Source: Crocodylus rhombifer (Eukaryota > Chordata > Crocodylia > Crocodylidae). Taken from it: a stretch of DNA of 64,000 nucleotides. Below the pieces are notes generated by a model. That model was not told where the DNA came from, did not search any database, and saw only the letters and a program-made list of their open reading frames with translations. The stretch's first letter is position 1, and each line of letters begins with the position of its first letter. Location of the stretch: the NCBI GenBank assembly GCA_038503035.1, contig JAVSML010024441.1, positions 389,026 to 453,025 of the forward strand, written 5' to 3'. A program made the translations under genes and the position numbers. Below are positions 7,893 to 22,300 of the stretch, one piece after another.

Positions 7893-10800
7893 TTGCTTTT
7901 TCCTCTAGACCAATATGGCCACAACCTGGTTACTGGACACATGGAAGAGTTGTTGATGGGATCCATTATGGGCACCGTGTGTTAGATTTGTGTTGTGTTT
8001 CCTGCTGTGCTAAGTGGTGACGGTGTGTTTGCAGCACCCGTCACCCCAATATCTGGGGTTAAAGTGAGACAGTAGCATTTTTCTTTTGTTAATAGCCAGT
8101 TTCCCCGCAGCACCTCTATGCTTTCTTGTTTTAACAGACAAGTATGGAAGAAATTACCAGTAGTAAGGAAGGGGAAGTACCAGCCAGTAGTCAGCTAAAC
8201 AAACCAATACCTTGTGACCATATGGTCTGCGTATACTTGCTGTGTGTGTGAGACAAGTGATTTTTTTCACTGACATACCCTTAACTTGTTAGTTATAAAA
8301 GAATTATCCCTGTTCATATTATGCAGCCTTTGCAGATGGCCACAATTTGGGGATTCTGAATCCTTCAGTGCCTTAAGTGCTCAAAAACTTCTGACTGAAA
8401 GGACTTATTTAAAGTAACATTGACATGAGAAGGGTACAAGACTTAAATGTTGTCTTAGGGCAGCAACTTCACAAAACATTTTCAGAGATATAAGTGCCTT
8501 TTAAAAAGTATTATCTAAGAATGCAGAAGTTAGGTGGTGTCTGTCTTACTTGTGAACTTCCATTATTGAAATAGCAAGTACTAAATTGCTAATCTGCTGA
8601 ATATCTGGCAAAACTGAAAGTACTGTAAAAAAGTGAAAATTCCCTGCCCAACCTATAAATGAAAGACGGCCTTGTGTAGATCTGTTTAAATAGCTCATGC
8701 CCTTATTTCAAACTCCTTAGTAGTCCATGTGTTAACTTGTCTGCTTAGGAGCAAAATTGATACTCCTAGTGATGTCATTGGACAAAAACAAGCACTGAAG
8801 CATTGCTGTGTAAACTGTTTTTTGACAGTCCACAGAGTCAAATGCATAAAAATCAACACGGGTTTCACTGTTACCTGTATAGAGCTGGGGAGAAGGAGGA
8901 GAAGAGGGGTCTAAAGCTTTGACAGCAATTCTTCTAGCTTCCACCTCTAACCAAGTTATGGAGGAAGCAACTTAAGCTATACATTGTTTGCAGGCAGCCT
9001 CTGTATAGTACATATTGGATTCTTTAATATAAATCACAAGTTTTAAACAATTTAAAGAGTTAAGAGAAACCAAAGTTTCTGCCAGGGAATGGTTTGTTAA
9101 ATGTTACTGTTGTTCACAGAACAGTATTTTCTTTGGTTCCAAAAGAATTAATTAAGGCATGTTCCTCAGAGCACAAACTTTCTGTTACAATAGACATTTG
9201 TTTTTTCTGATGTACCTGTCTGCATTGTTAGTATAACTAAATGTAGTATGCACTAGCTTGCATGTAAGAAGTATTACTCCTACATTCATCTACAATAAGC
9301 AGTTTTACTAGGCAGCTTGAAAGCATTCTTGAATATCTATAGGCTGCTAAGATTGGTTGAAGATCGCTCTTCTGAACTAGATGACAGATTATTGTGTGGA
9401 CTGTAGATCTGCATATTTTATATAAAAATTATTTTAAGCAGTTTTCCTGTAAACCAAATGGGGTTTTGCCAGGAATAAGTCTCCTGAGGAATATTTTTGG
9501 TAGCATTTGCAGGTAATGTACCACTAGTGAACTGGAGGACTCTGCGGATCGCTATGGGCTTCATAGAAGCTTTCTTCTTCCAGGCTGAAGTCTTGAGGCC
9601 AGTCCATGTCGGTAATGGGAAAGAGCTGTTACTATCTTCCGAAGTGTGCTTTACAACGTTAGCAGAGTGTTTTGTAGCTTGTCTTGGCACCTTGATGAAC
9701 ATTAAAAATCATGTTCCCAGAAGTGAACTTGAGTCCAGTTTTGAGTGGAAAAGTACCCGTCTCACTCAGCCCCACACTTATGCAGATTTCTTGGCAATGT
9801 TAGTAGAGGCATAGACTAGGTATGTGGCGACTGACCTGTTGTCTTAAACACGGGTGTGGTTCCTCCAAGTTGGGGTTCAGTCACGTACAGGGAAAACATC
9901 TTGTAACCTTCCCACATACATTGCTGTTTCTCACCCTTTGCTTGTTTTGTAGATTAAACAGGAGACTTTTCAGGTTCCAGGGCCAAGAAGAGTTCCTCTT
10001 AGGCATTTAGTTTTGCCTCCATAATTGATTCATTAGGGAAATAAAGCCAACTCTCGATGCTAAAAGAGTGATGACAGAACCACATTCCTGCCTTGCTTAA
10101 ACTTGTTTAGGATTCCTTAAAGCCACTTCCGTTTGCAAAGGTGGCTATGTATTTACTTCTGTGTATTGGATGCTGACTAGCTGGCCCCAGGCCGTGCTGT
10201 CTGGATTGGTAATTTATTTCACTACTGTGTGTGAGGATTTTGCATGATGTGTGACTTTTGCCTTGATCACTCCATTCAGTCTAAGTGCAAGCATACAAAG
10301 TTTTGTGTAAAGCTTCCTGTCAGTGCAGCTTTCTCTTCAGCTTTGGCACTGATATGGGATGGGGCAAAGGGAGGTAGGTGTAAGGTGGAGGGTTACATCT
10401 TGCTTCATACCACAGTAAGAACCTAATAGTTGTATTTCATTAATCATGGTTCTACACTTACTTGGCTACCTGGTATGAAAATTAATGAAGAAAAGCTACC
10501 TTGTGTTCAGTTTTGTTATAATAATTCTTTGAATAACAGCGTGTTTCTCTACGGTGAAGGAATAGACCTGATTGTTTTAAATGGGGGTATAGGGTGCGAA
10601 AGCGCTGTTTTCTTCATGCAGTGAAGTCCTGTTGACTGTGGCAGTGCTAGGGAAATCGCCCAACTAGCTTGGCCCTTTTTTTCTTAAAGAAGGAATTTTT
10701 CAGAGAAGAGAATTGATCTGAAACTTATCTAACCCTGTCTGAAAGCCCAGGGTTGTGTGCAACTTTTCCAAAGGCTGGTAAGATCTGAGCATTTCTGATC

Positions 10801-11658
10801 CTACTGAATTTGGTGATATTCATGTTTGTGTTAACAGCAACAGGACTTGTTTTGCAAGTAGGAGTGTAATTAAAAAAAGAAAGCATGCAGGAGAGCGTGC
10901 ATACTGAAGCATGCCCCAGTGTGTTTTGGTTTCTCCTTGGAGCTTAAACACTAGTGTAGCTATGAATTGTTTTGACCTGCAAATAAGCATGCTAAGCATC
11001 CCACTTTGCTTCAGATTTCCTTTACGCAGCATCTCCACGAATAGCTTTTTAAAACTGGGATGGAGTTTACTCAAGCTATGTGTGTAAGTATAAATATTTC
11101 TGTCACAATGTGAAAGAGTAAACAGCAACGCGGCAAAAAGAGCCAGAGAACACTGCTTCCGGAGCTATTGCCATGTTGGGATAGAAGCTCCGGGAAAAGA
11201 AAGAAAAGAGGAGAAAGGGAGAAGGAAAAAAGAGCATCTGAACGAGAAAGTGAGGGAGGAAGATGATATCCAGGAGATAAGACACTTACCTCCAGGATTT
11301 TTCTCGTGGCTGGAGCGAGCAGAGCTCAGAGAGGGGCGCATCCCTGAAAAGGCATCGGAGACACGGCTGCGCTGAGAAGTAAACAGATAAAAAAGCGAAG
11401 AGTGAATTGACTCGCTCCCACAAGCTTAGTGAAAACAACTGAGTGCTGACCACAAGGATTCAAGACTTCAGGCACACACCAGATGAAAGGTATGCACTCA
11501 GGATAGCAAAAGTAAAGAGTGAGAAATAACAAGACTTGAAGAGAAAAGCCTGCTCTAAAAAAAAAGAAAAAAGGACCACTTCTGTTTAAAGATAATGAAA
11601 GTTTCTATAGTGTTATAAAGAATAAAGATAAAAACTAGTGTTAATTTGCATCTGATTG

Positions 11659-11693
<35 letters not shown>
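11659..11693. repeat. (AT)n microsatellite
   Basis: About 32 bases of alternating AT. A shorter tract of the same kind lies near 11790-11805. Confidence 0.95.
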
Positions 11694-14600
11694 CCACACA
11701 CTTGCCGATATATATAATCAAGTGAAGTTTTCCTCTATAATACTGAGATTCCTAATAGAGACACCTAAAGAGTAAAATAAAACATCAAATATATATATAT
11801 ATATAACAACCCTTCTGACAAGTCACATCATAAAGCAGAACATATAATAACATCTAAGACATGGCAGGCGGGAAAGTCGGGGTACTTACAGCTCTTTGGG
11901 ACATTATAAAAGGATACAGAGAGGCAAGGTCCACCGTCACACAAGTTTTAATGGTTTGTGCTTGGAGCTTCTAAACTTGACGTTAGTTGAAACCCTATAT
12001 ATAACCAAAGAAAATCATTTCCTGCAATTGGCTCAAACTCTTCTACTGTTTTACTAAAAAGTTATTGCCATGTGGAAAATTTGGGAGCTTTCTATGTTGT
12101 TTGCAATGATTGTGCTGCATTTTTAAAAGAAAACAAAATTGAATTTTGACTTGTATATCTCCCTCCACTGTATTGCATACTTGTTTTTTGCAGGGCTGGC
12201 TTTCAGAACTGTCCTCAGTGTTCCCAGTTCACTATCATTAAAGTGTCTGAAGTATTTGGTATAAAAGCGTAACAAAAATCGGGAAGAGAGGGGAGACGCT
12301 AGGCAGAATAACTTAATATTTTGAGGTTTTTTCTGACACAGTGTACGGTGATTCCTGTTGCATGTTGGTTGACACTTTAGTGTGTGTGGGTGAGAGAGAG
12401 AACATCCTATAGGTTCATTTTATGTGCTAATCTGAATGAACTGTGTGGTGCCATTTCTACACCAAACGGTTATCATATTTACTCAACTATAAAGTGAGGT
12501 CTTTTTCCCATGATCAGAATCAGGGGGGCGGTGAGGGGGGAGAAAGCCCCTTATCTTATATTCACGTATTGGAAAAACCTACCGCATTAAATTCATTGCC
12601 TGTCATGAAACTGCTGCCAGACACAACATGTGCTTAATAATGAAAACAAATTATGAAGTTGATTAAATGCAGCCAATACTAAGCATGCTTGTAAAAATGC
12701 ACGGCCCATACTGGGACAACATGCGGATGGGAACCTTCCACAAGGATAGGTTAGTGCAGCCTGTCTGAATAAGATGTGTAGTGCCCATTGTGCTCAGCAC
12801 TGACTCTTTTTTTCAGCTCATGGTGTACCACTGCCTCGAATAAATTTTGACTTCCTCTTCACTCCCACAGCTGAGCAGCACCTTTCTTTCTCATTTTCAG
12901 TGATTCCTGCTTTTTCACCAGCCTTAGATGTTGCAAATGTCACCAAACTTCTGTATGGGTGAGAGGCCCTGTTATCCCTTCTCTCAGCCTGTCACATGTG
13001 ATTAGTGTGTTCCCTCCTTCCAAGAGGGCACCCCACACCTCATCTGCATACACATTTTGGAGGATCCCAGGACTTGTGGCAAGAACACCTGGTTCCATTT
13101 GTGAGTAGGGAACTAACTAGCCCATAGACCCTTGGCAGGGAGAGGGGAGATATCTGGAGTACCTGCACTGAGCAACGCTGGGCTGTGGGGTCACCATGGC
13201 TGGAAATCCTGTGGATTCTACTGGGGCCCAGCCCAAAGAACCATATGATAAATCATGAGCCTTTTGGCTCTGGACTAATACTGTGCATAGTTTGTACTAT
13301 TGATACGTAGATACAAAAGTGCTGCTTAAACATGTAGTTATTGAGTACCTGGGATAAAACTTGCAGCAGGTTGTTTTAAAAAATTGAAAAGTAAATGCAC
13401 ATCATTTTTAGATGAACTAAGTCTATGAATACCTTGAGTAGTTTGCCTATATGCAGATTACTACAGGTATCTTTATTTCAAAATCAGTGTTTTCAAATGA
13501 GCCTCTCAGTTCCATGTGCACAGGGAGAGCATGCTCTGATAGTAATGTGGTGGAGGAGAGAAGTTGGAGGGCAGAGGGAAAGGGGCTGCCTGACTTAACA
13601 CCCCCCCAACGCACTTTATTTTACCTCCTTTAGCAGTGGGAAGGAACAAATTCAAGGCAAACTTCCTTGAATTGGATTCTATACCTGGAAAATTATAACA
13701 AATGTATAGGTGTTCCATAAATAAAATCTAATGGGGGAATTGTCTTGTATTCAAGATAGTCTTATATTTGGGTAAATAAGCTATTTCAAAGCAACAACTT
13801 ATGAAATCTAAGCTCATAAATGAAATGGACTTTAGTGGTGCTTGTTGTCCAAACAATGAAATTATATGCTAACTCTTACTCCAAAGGGATGCCTGCGCAA
13901 AGTTTAATCTGAATTAATGAAGGGTGTGAATTTGAGGTCAGCTAGTTAAAAACAGCATTAAAATCCTTGTGGGTATGTTTGTTCAGAAATAAAGTGACTA
14001 ATTTTAAATGAGTTGGTCCATACAGGTTTTAATGTGGTTTCATGTATCTCCTTTTAAAAAATTATTTTTTCTGAGTATCTCAGTGCAGGTGGGCACTAAA
14101 TGTAGTATAAATAATGAAGAGAAGAACTATATGCTGCTTTTATTCATCTAGAATAGTGATCCTAACCGTTTGTTTACAGTTTGTTGCGTTAGAAGTGTAT
14201 TTCCGCGTGTACTTTGGCAAGTGAGTGACTAATCCTCTTCAAGTGTAGTTACAGTAACACTTGAAGCTATGTGAGCTCAAAGTTAAAGAAAACCTTGTGC
14301 TAGTAAACTTTAGTGGGAAGCTTGCAAACCTGGGGAGAGAGAGCAGTTTTGTATAGTCAGTATAATCAAGGCAGACACTGGGTGTTTATTTATCATTGTA
14401 AATACAGACATCTTGCATAAAATTAGTTAGTTTATCAACCAGTCTAATCTCCATACAACTTTCAGACGTTAGAAAATTCAGAAAATAGTGAGAAATTCCA
14501 CTAAGGTTTTGTGGACTACTTAAAAGATATTACCTGGATACTTGAATTTACCAGTTCAGCTCTACTGTTCAAGCAAAACAATATCAGCAAGGATTTGAAT

Positions 14601-15069
14601 TTGCTGCCTCTTGATTTTTATGACGGTGAAAAGTGAACTTTGGAGCCCAATTTGTACTGTGTCAGTGGTGATGTTCTTAAAAGCGGCCTTCTAGAAGAGG
14701 AGTCTGACTTTTGCTTATTTGTTGGAGGAAGTGGCTGGGAAGGCTGTATCACTGTGGTACACTAGGACCTCAAGAGCAGCTCAAAATCGTAGGAGGGAAC
14801 GAGAGCTTTCATAGCTTAATGCTAAAAGGAGTCATAAGATGACTTCTGATCTCCCGTGTATCAGAAGCTGTTACATTTCATTGAGTTATCTCTATATTGA
14901 GCCCAGTAACTTAATTAAATTAAAGCATTTCAGTCCTTGAAACAATTGGGTGCCATATGACAGACAAAGGTGCCGGCATTGTCTGAGACCCTGTGCTGCC
15001 AAAGTTTTAATGAGAGAGATCCGTGCTCCATGTACCAGAGGAAGGTGTGGGGGGAGGTAGGCTTAAGTA

Positions 15070-15180
15070 TAACTTGGGTAAGATTTCTTCTTTCCAATTC
15101 CGAATTTCAGTTGACCCTGAGCATATGAGCAAGGCACATCAGCCAGGCAGCTGAGACTCTGAGCAATGGTGAGTCCACAG
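15070..15180. mobile_element. Possible L3/CR1-type LINE relic
   Basis: The phrase 'tgaccctgagcatatgagca' followed by 'aggcacatcagccaggcag' resembles a segment seen in old L3/CR1 LINE copies across amniotes. This is recognition by eye of a diverged fragment with no open frame. Confidence 0.4.
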
Positions 15181-15588
15181 TTTTGCTGGCAAGCTGTTCT
15201 AAGGTTTAATCATTCTTGCTGCTAGGAAATTAAGTGTTCTGTTTTGCTTTTTTAATTGATTTCCCCTTCCCCCCCTTTTTAAAAATCTTTTTGTTTTAAA
15301 TCTTTCAGCTTGCTTCCACTGGATCTTTTATATGCTTTTGTTAGCTGGGTAGCAAAGCTTGCCCCCCAGACACCCTCAGATGTCTTTCTTTTGTGAGTAC
15401 TTGCATACAGCAAGTGACATTGCTTCTTGACCTTCTCTTTGATAAGCAGAATAGGCTGAGCTCCTTAAACAAGCCTTGCAGTGTGGTGCTTACCATTCCC
15501 TGGATTGGGTTTTTTGGCTCTCTAAATGCTTTTCAGCCTTCCCACGGCCTTCTGAACACAAATATTGAAACCTGACAAGGTAGAAAAG

Positions 15589-16454
15589 TAGAGGTACACC
15601 AATATATCGGTCCATATCAGATCTGCACCAATAAAAGGAAAAATGTTATTATCGGCAATCAGCTTTTTTTGGCCCGTGTCGGTGATAATATCACTGATTT
15701 AAATGCAGTGTGCATGCATGCAGCCACCATGCACATGGCCAGGAATGCAGCTGGGCAGCTTAGACAGCAGTGTCCGGCCAGAAATTCGGTGGGGGTGGGG
15801 ATGGGGCAGATTGAGGCTGCCACAGTGAGGGAGGAAATGAGGCAGGTGCTGCCCAGCTGCGGTGGGGCACAGGATGGAGCCATGGGTGGCTCATCCAGGG
15901 GGCGCAGGGAGGGGAGCACCTCCCGCTGCTGCGTGCATCCCCAAGGTAGGCATGGGCCCCCTGGATTTGTGTGCAGACCAAGGGTGGGCTGCCTGCTGCA
16001 GTCTCGCACCTGGGGGCTGTGCTGGCCTCTTCTCGTTGTGGGGGGAGCTGAGCTGGGGCTGTGCTCAGGGCAAGGACAGAGGGCAGGCAGTGGCGGCAGT
16101 AGGAGCAGGGGGCCACGAGGTGGGCTACATCCACCTCAAAATTCCCCATATCCCCCCCTCCCCTCCAGCATCACTGCTGCCTACCCCAAATGCAGTTGTG
16201 GCCTGCCTCGCAGCCCAGAGCCTGCAGTGAGCAGCCCGTCCCTCACCCTACACAAACTTGGGGGGCATATGCCCCCATGCCTCCCCCAGGGGTTCACACA
16301 GTGATGGGGAGCCCCCCCCCCACGCCTTCCCCCCCACAGACTTACTCTCCAAGCAGCTGCACATATCAGCTGTTGGATCAGTATCGGCCGATATGGCTGG
16401 TTAATAATCATCCATTGGTATCAGCCAGAAAAATCTTTTATCAGTGCACCCCTG
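15589..16454. mobile_element. Non-autonomous hAT-like element
   Basis: The left end 'tagaggtacaccaatat' pairs with the right end, which reads 'caggggtgcactgata' in reverse. These are hAT-type ends. Sub-terminal copies of an 'atcggccgat'-like motif lie near both ends (15605-15690 and 16378-16395). The GC-rich middle gives several overlapping open frames on both strands (15659-16304 and others) with no transposase motif. I could not find a good 8 bp target duplication. A related left end starts at 19077. Confidence 0.65.
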
Positions 16455-16869
16455 TGCTATTACCAACCCTGTACACACAGGGAAGGTTGCTTCTCTACTT
16501 CTACTTGGCATTGCCCTTTTTATACATCCAAAGACTTCATTTTGGAACAGAATTGCTCTGAAACCTTAAGTTGAGGCAATTATACATACCCTCTTCTAAG
16601 CCCTTCTCAATTGCTTGTTTCAAGGCAAAGCCTCCCATTTTTTCCATAAACTCTGCAATCTTTGCTTCCAAATGTATTGCCTTGCATTTTTAACTCTTAA
16701 AGGGTATTTTTGTTTGATTGTGACCATTGGATCAAGCAGTTCAGGGCAGTTCAACAATTACCTGTCCTCCTTGTAATGTGCTAGCCTACCAGTACTGGCT
16801 GTTTGCCAGTTTAACAGTCAAGAGTTCATACATTATTTGATTAGTGATTCCTAATATTTTTGGAACATA

Positions 16870-17240
16870 TTCAGGCCTTTAACTTGGAAGAGCTTGGTGG
16901 TGCATGGCCTCTTTCAGTCCACTTACCAATGTTTTTCTGTAAGGCTAGGGTCTGAGGACTACAGCTTGGAAATATGGTCTTTAGAGACCATTGGAAAAAA
17001 AAATGGATTAGCATTGAACCTAGAATGGGTCTGAGAGGCAGGGAGGAGGGGAAAGACACTGCTAGAAACTTCCCTCTCTGTTGCTTATTTTCCTTCCATT
17101 AACAGCTCCATCTTGATTGGTCAGTGAATTGTTTTAATCCTTTCAGTGCATGCTCTGTTAGCGCTGTGTCATGCAAGTTTTTAATTAAAAAATGTCATGT
17201 GCTACTAAGTCGAATGCCTCGGACAAATCCAAGTAGGGTT
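16870..17240 (-). mobile_element. LINE reverse transcriptase relic (CR1/L2 clade)
   Basis: On the minus strand 17185-17240 reads 'YLDLSEAFDLVAHDIF', which fits the [13 protein letters not shown] block of LINE reverse transcriptases. Further along, 16990-17055 reads 'LPLRPILGSMLIHFF', which fits the QGSVLGPILFNIFI block. The spacing and order suit one eroded copy running 17240 to 16870. Stops and frameshifts between the blocks make it dead. Confidence 0.5.
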
Positions 17241-18956
17241 GCCCTGCACTTTTTGAGCAATTGCAAAATGGGGAGGAGGGAGCTTTGAAAAATATCCTTC
17301 TCTTGATTAATATCTGGGGTTCAAAATAGGTGGAAAAAATTAAAGTTTGTTGATAGCCAACTGTAATTGGTAAATATGTTTGTAGATGCCTAAACAAATG
17401 CTTTTGAGTGTCTAGACTGACGTTTACAAATGCGTGTTCCCTCCAGTTAAACGGATGTTTAATTGAGGTAAAGCTCTTGTCTAGACAAATCCTCAGTTGC
17501 TCAAGTTTCAATTTTGTCATGCTATAATACCAGCAAAAAGTCAGACTTTGTTGAAGTGAATTTTCGTGCACATCTTTATACATCCAAAAAGACAAATAGA
17601 ATTTTCTTTCTCCTTCATGGAAGAAAGTATGTGCCCAACCAGATTACTGTAATGTTAAAATTAAAAATAATATCAAAACATAAAGTTAAGGTCAAGATTT
17701 TGTTGTTGGTTGCTTTAAATAAAGCCGTATGTAATTTCAAGTGCTTTTGCTATGAAAGTATTCTGTTAACAATCAAGGTGAAGTGTCCTAGCTGAATGTA
17801 TTACAGGACATATACATTAAAATATACCTGCGTGTTGGAAGCAAGCAGGTCCATTAATCTATCCATTTGACTAAGTTGGAAATTATGGGTATAGTCCTCT
17901 CAATCTAATGCTTCAGTAGAGCCTCTTGGAAACTTCTGAATTTAGGAGTTTAACTGATATTTTAATTAATATGAATTTTGGCACTGAAGTGCTTACTAAC
18001 TGGTTACTAATTACCCTAAACGTGATAGATTTATATGTTGGGGCCGGGGGTGGGGGGAGGTTTTGGTATTTGTTATATTTTGGATAGAACGCTATTGGGG
18101 GAGGTTGTTGCTTGGTTTTTAAATATGAAACCCTCTATCAAGATTATAGCAAAGAAATGCTGTAAAGCTGTAATTGATTTAATTGACATCTCAAATACCA
18201 TACATTCATATTCTAACAAATGCACAGTGGGAATTTTTCTTGCTGGCCTCTTGAATAAGAGTTTTGATTGTCTGGGTGTAGCAAATTACTATACATATCT
18301 GCAGCGTTGTGGTTTTGCTGGGCATGTGGTTTCGTCCTTTGTTTTTCCCAAGTTTTTGCAATTCCATGTGAAATAATATTTACATTGTATCTAGTTACTG
18401 ATCTTTGAAAGGTCTAGAAATTATATTAAATTGAGATAATTGTAACTTCACTATTCAATATTTGAGAAATGAAATTAAAGGCATGCTAGTGCTGTGAGGA
18501 TATCTGGCAGCTATCAAGCATAAAATGACTGTGCAACAATCTTTGCATGTTGTTGACTACCTTCCTTTCTTTAAACTAGAGCTTTTCTTTGAAAATGGAG
18601 AGAGTGCCTAGTTTGGCTGTAATTAAACAGATTAAAATTGTAGCACTTCAGACTTTTTCTAATGAAAGCACCAGTGCCATGGTTTACATACCTAAAAATT
18701 GATCTGCCTTAATCCTTCAGTTTTGTCTGGACTAGAAGTTGTGGCTGTTTAATGTGGTATCAGTATTAGTATTATTCCAGCACTCCTTATAGCCAATTAC
18801 AAATCTCTCAGGTGATTAGGTTATCTACAGCTTGTTCCACATATCCTAGGACTTGCTTCTAAGGTTGACCATTACCGTGAATGAATTGGATCTGTTTAAC
18901 CCTTGCTGTCATATTGCAGTATGCCAGACAGATTGGTCTTAAGCCTTTATGTCTGC

Positions 18957-19076
18957 AATTCTCAACCATGGTCCCATGGCACGAGGTTCCATGGGCTGCT
19001 TCACAATGTTAGCACTGTTAGGTATGTAAACATGATTCACAAAATTAAACTGAGAGATTTCAAATAGGAATCCATT
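18957..19076. mobile_element. Fragment of Charlie-like hAT (left end)
   Basis: 'caattctcaaccatggtc', 'ttagcactgttagg', 'aaacatgattcacaaa' and 'gagagatttcaaatagg' align in order with 35143-35290, where the same sequence forms the left part of a complete hAT element. This copy stops at 'ggaatccat', where another hAT-type left end begins. Confidence 0.6.
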
Positions 19077-19370
19077 GGAGGTGCACCGATACATCGGTCT
19101 GATATTGGATCAGCACCAATATAACGAAAATTGACTGAATCGGAAGTTGGCCTGATGTGGCTGATACACCCCATGCATGTGCACAGCCACAGCACAGCAC
19201 GTAGGTGGGAAGGAGCCTGGCAGCTTGAAGAGCTGCATGCAGCTAGTAAGTCTGTTGTGGAAGGGGAGGGGAAAGGGAAGGGGTGTGCAGGGCCCCTCTC
19301 ATGAGAGAGGGAGTGGGGCTGGGGTTGGGGCAGGCACTGTGCCCTCCGAGTCTCAGGAGGCACCACTCTA
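19077..19370. mobile_element. Second copy of the GGTGCACCGATA hAT family, partial
   Basis: It begins 'gaggtgcaccgatacatcgg' and continues with 'ggatcagcaccaatataacg', like the left part of the element at 15589-16454. A GC-rich middle follows. I could not find a right-hand terminal repeat, so the right edge is a guess and the copy may be truncated. Confidence 0.5.
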
Positions 19371-22300
19371 AGAGTTCTGCTAAGACTTTCGGCTGCATAC
19401 CAGACCAGCCAGTTGCAATGGTGTGGGATACCTAGAGGACCAACCAGACCTGTCACAAAATACTTGGTTGTCCCCACACTGAATCAGTTCAGAATAGTAC
19501 TTGTATTTTCCAGGTACACTTCTGAACCATTCTGGGTGGATTTATATCAGTTTAACAGACGTATGTCTGTCTGCTTCAAATTTAAACCACACTTTAAACT
19601 GTTATAAGTGGTGCATGTGTCAGTGCCTTCTATGGCCACACATCTTCCAGCTGTAACAGCAGCCAAATTATTGCATCTGATCAACTGACTGCTTCAGTAT
19701 TAATTTATGTACTTTTCATCTGTCTAGTGTGGCACTGTTATTGTGGGCAATAGGCTTCTAGTTTCTCAGCTGTAGGCATTTAGCAATTTGATTCTTTTGG
19801 TCTGAGATGCAACTGGTGCAGCATTCCTGCAACAAAACCAAAGGTTCAAAACAAAGTGCAAAGCTTGGAGTTGTCCAGACCAGAGATCAGTGTTAAAAGA
19901 AAATCCAAGGAAATAAAGGTGGCTTACAAGAAGACAAAGGATAATAATAAATCCAGAAATGTGCTAATGTGCATTTCCTCCTTGAATAAATTGCCTCACG
20001 AGACTTCCCAAGTACAAGGCTGGTGTACTTAATGAATGTGGCCTTGGTACCTGGAATCATTAGGTTTGGGCAGGTGATGTTTGATTTCTTCAGGGGTTTG
20101 AAGAACTCTTTCTGAATCTCAGGGCTTATTCAGGAATATTCAGGCTGATGCACTCTGCAGAAGAAAACTGCAATGTAGAGCACAGCCTGGCAACAAGTTC
20201 CTTTTTATTTGTCACATTTCTTCATTTGATATCTGTGGGGAACTTCACTGTTTTCTGGAAGTGGCAATTATGAATTGATATGGCTTTATAAGAGTGCAGA
20301 TTTTTTCGTCTTCTGGTGGTCTTGGATAGTATCCCTATTCCAACCTTTTTTGGATTGTGGATTTCCTTTCCACCATACCGCACCCAACCTTCTTATCCTA
20401 TTACTATCACCTACAAGTCTTCTGGGACACAGCTTAGGATGGTAAACAGGTCAGTGTACCTACAAATCTTTGTGCAAGCGGGGAGCAACCAGGGGAAGAA
20501 AATCGAACGCAAACCGCATGGTATATTTGGGTGTAACAGGGAGGAGGGAGTGTTTCCTTGCTTTCACTCAGTGTCTGTTTTCTGTAGTCATCCATATTAC
20601 AGGAATGGTTCTGACCCCCTATCTAGCAGTGAAGAAAAAGGGAGAGGCTTTGTGGACTCCTCCAGTGGCTGAACTTGGTTATAACACATTCCCCAAATGT
20701 GGGAGTTGCAGGTAGCGTTTTTAAGCCAAATGTGAAATCTAGATAGTTCCATGGCTTCACATGGACTTGATAACTTGGTTGAAAAATTTTTTTTAATATA
20801 TTCTTATCATCGTGATTTATAAACAATTGGTACCCTCAGTGACTTTTTGGTAATGTGCAGGGTGCCTCAAGTGGTGAAAGAGTGCACTGCATGCACAGCA
20901 TGTGTGCAATGTAGGCAGAATTATTTGAGGTGCAGACACTGCCTTAATCTGGTTTCACATATGATCACTATGCATTCCTGTGGCAAAAGATGAGGCTTCC
21001 TATATTTTAATATTCCATTTATTCATTTTTTTAGTATTACGGGAATGGTCTGTTTCCCCTCTTCTCTCTGTTACATTTGACACACTTTCCATGTATCTAG
21101 CAAATCTGTCTGTACACTAACAGAATGTCTGCTGCATAACTCGAGGGCTTTCTTCCCATTTCTGGAAGGCCTGGGCGCTCTCGTTCCAGAATGTGCAACA
21201 AACTGATGTTTTCCATCATTGCCGCAGCCTGATGGAGGTAGAAATAGTCTGCTGCCCTGAGCGTTCTTTGTTTCTTTTCCTCCTGTGTGGTTGACTTTGT
21301 TCTTTCCCCTCTTTTTAAAGACTATTTTAAATTGTTAATTATCAATTACCGTGGCTGGCAAACCTTTGAGAAGCTTGATGGGAAGGGGGGAGTATACCAT
21401 CTATGTCTAGGTAAAAGCATGGATGAGTTCCAATACTGAAATTAGAAAATGTAGGTTAAATGTCCAAACTTTCCCTTGCCTGCTTGCTTAGAAAGGTTTA
21501 GTAGTATGTTGCCATAGACACCCAACAAGACTACAGGCCTCTCGCACAACCTTTCCCAGGCCTGTTCTTTAAAAAAAAAATAAATAAAAAAAATTCAAAT
21601 TGGACATCCTTAGGGATGCTGGCCAGAAACATGACTGCTACTTTCAGCTGCAGTTTTCAGATTTTAGGCTGCTGAGAGGGAGTGAGTGAGTGACAAGCCA
21701 GAGCATGGTTGACTGTTCACCTCGGCAAATCTGAAGAGACAGGGAGCTCCTGAGATACGAGCTTGAGAGATTTAAATATTAACACCAAAATGTTTCAAGT
21801 CTCACCCTATTCCATTTGCCTCATGTGCTTCCTCTCTTCTATGCAGCTATGTTTTTTGGAATATGTAAAGTTGGAGTATTTGACATGGGCCCTTTACCAG
21901 CAATATCGTGTCTCAGCCATAGCCTGTGCATTTGTCCCTAGGAGAATGCAGAGGAAAAGAGAACCGGTGTCTCGAAGAGATGAAGACTTGCCAACTCTCA
22001 GGCCTGACAGACAGACTAGGCCTCGGGTGTTACTTGCTGGAAAAGCATGCGTCAAGTCTTCATGTGAAATGTGAATTATAGCAGCATGTTCTCACATTTG
22101 GAAGTTAGTTTTATTTTTACTGTTAGAATTGCTGTCTTGGTCTTGTTTTTATAATGTGGCTGCATCATCATTTCAGATTTATTCTGTTACAAGATTTCAG
22201 GTGGTTTACCATCTCTGGCTACAATAACATTGTGTTTTTTAAATAAATAACTTATACTTCCACTCCTTAGCGTCATGTTTTTATACCTCAAAAAAAAATT

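Noticed and set aside
15659..16304. Frames of 116-211 codons in intron 1
   Set aside because: They lie inside the GC-rich body of a hAT-like element with terminal repeats at 15589 and 16454. No transposase motif was seen.
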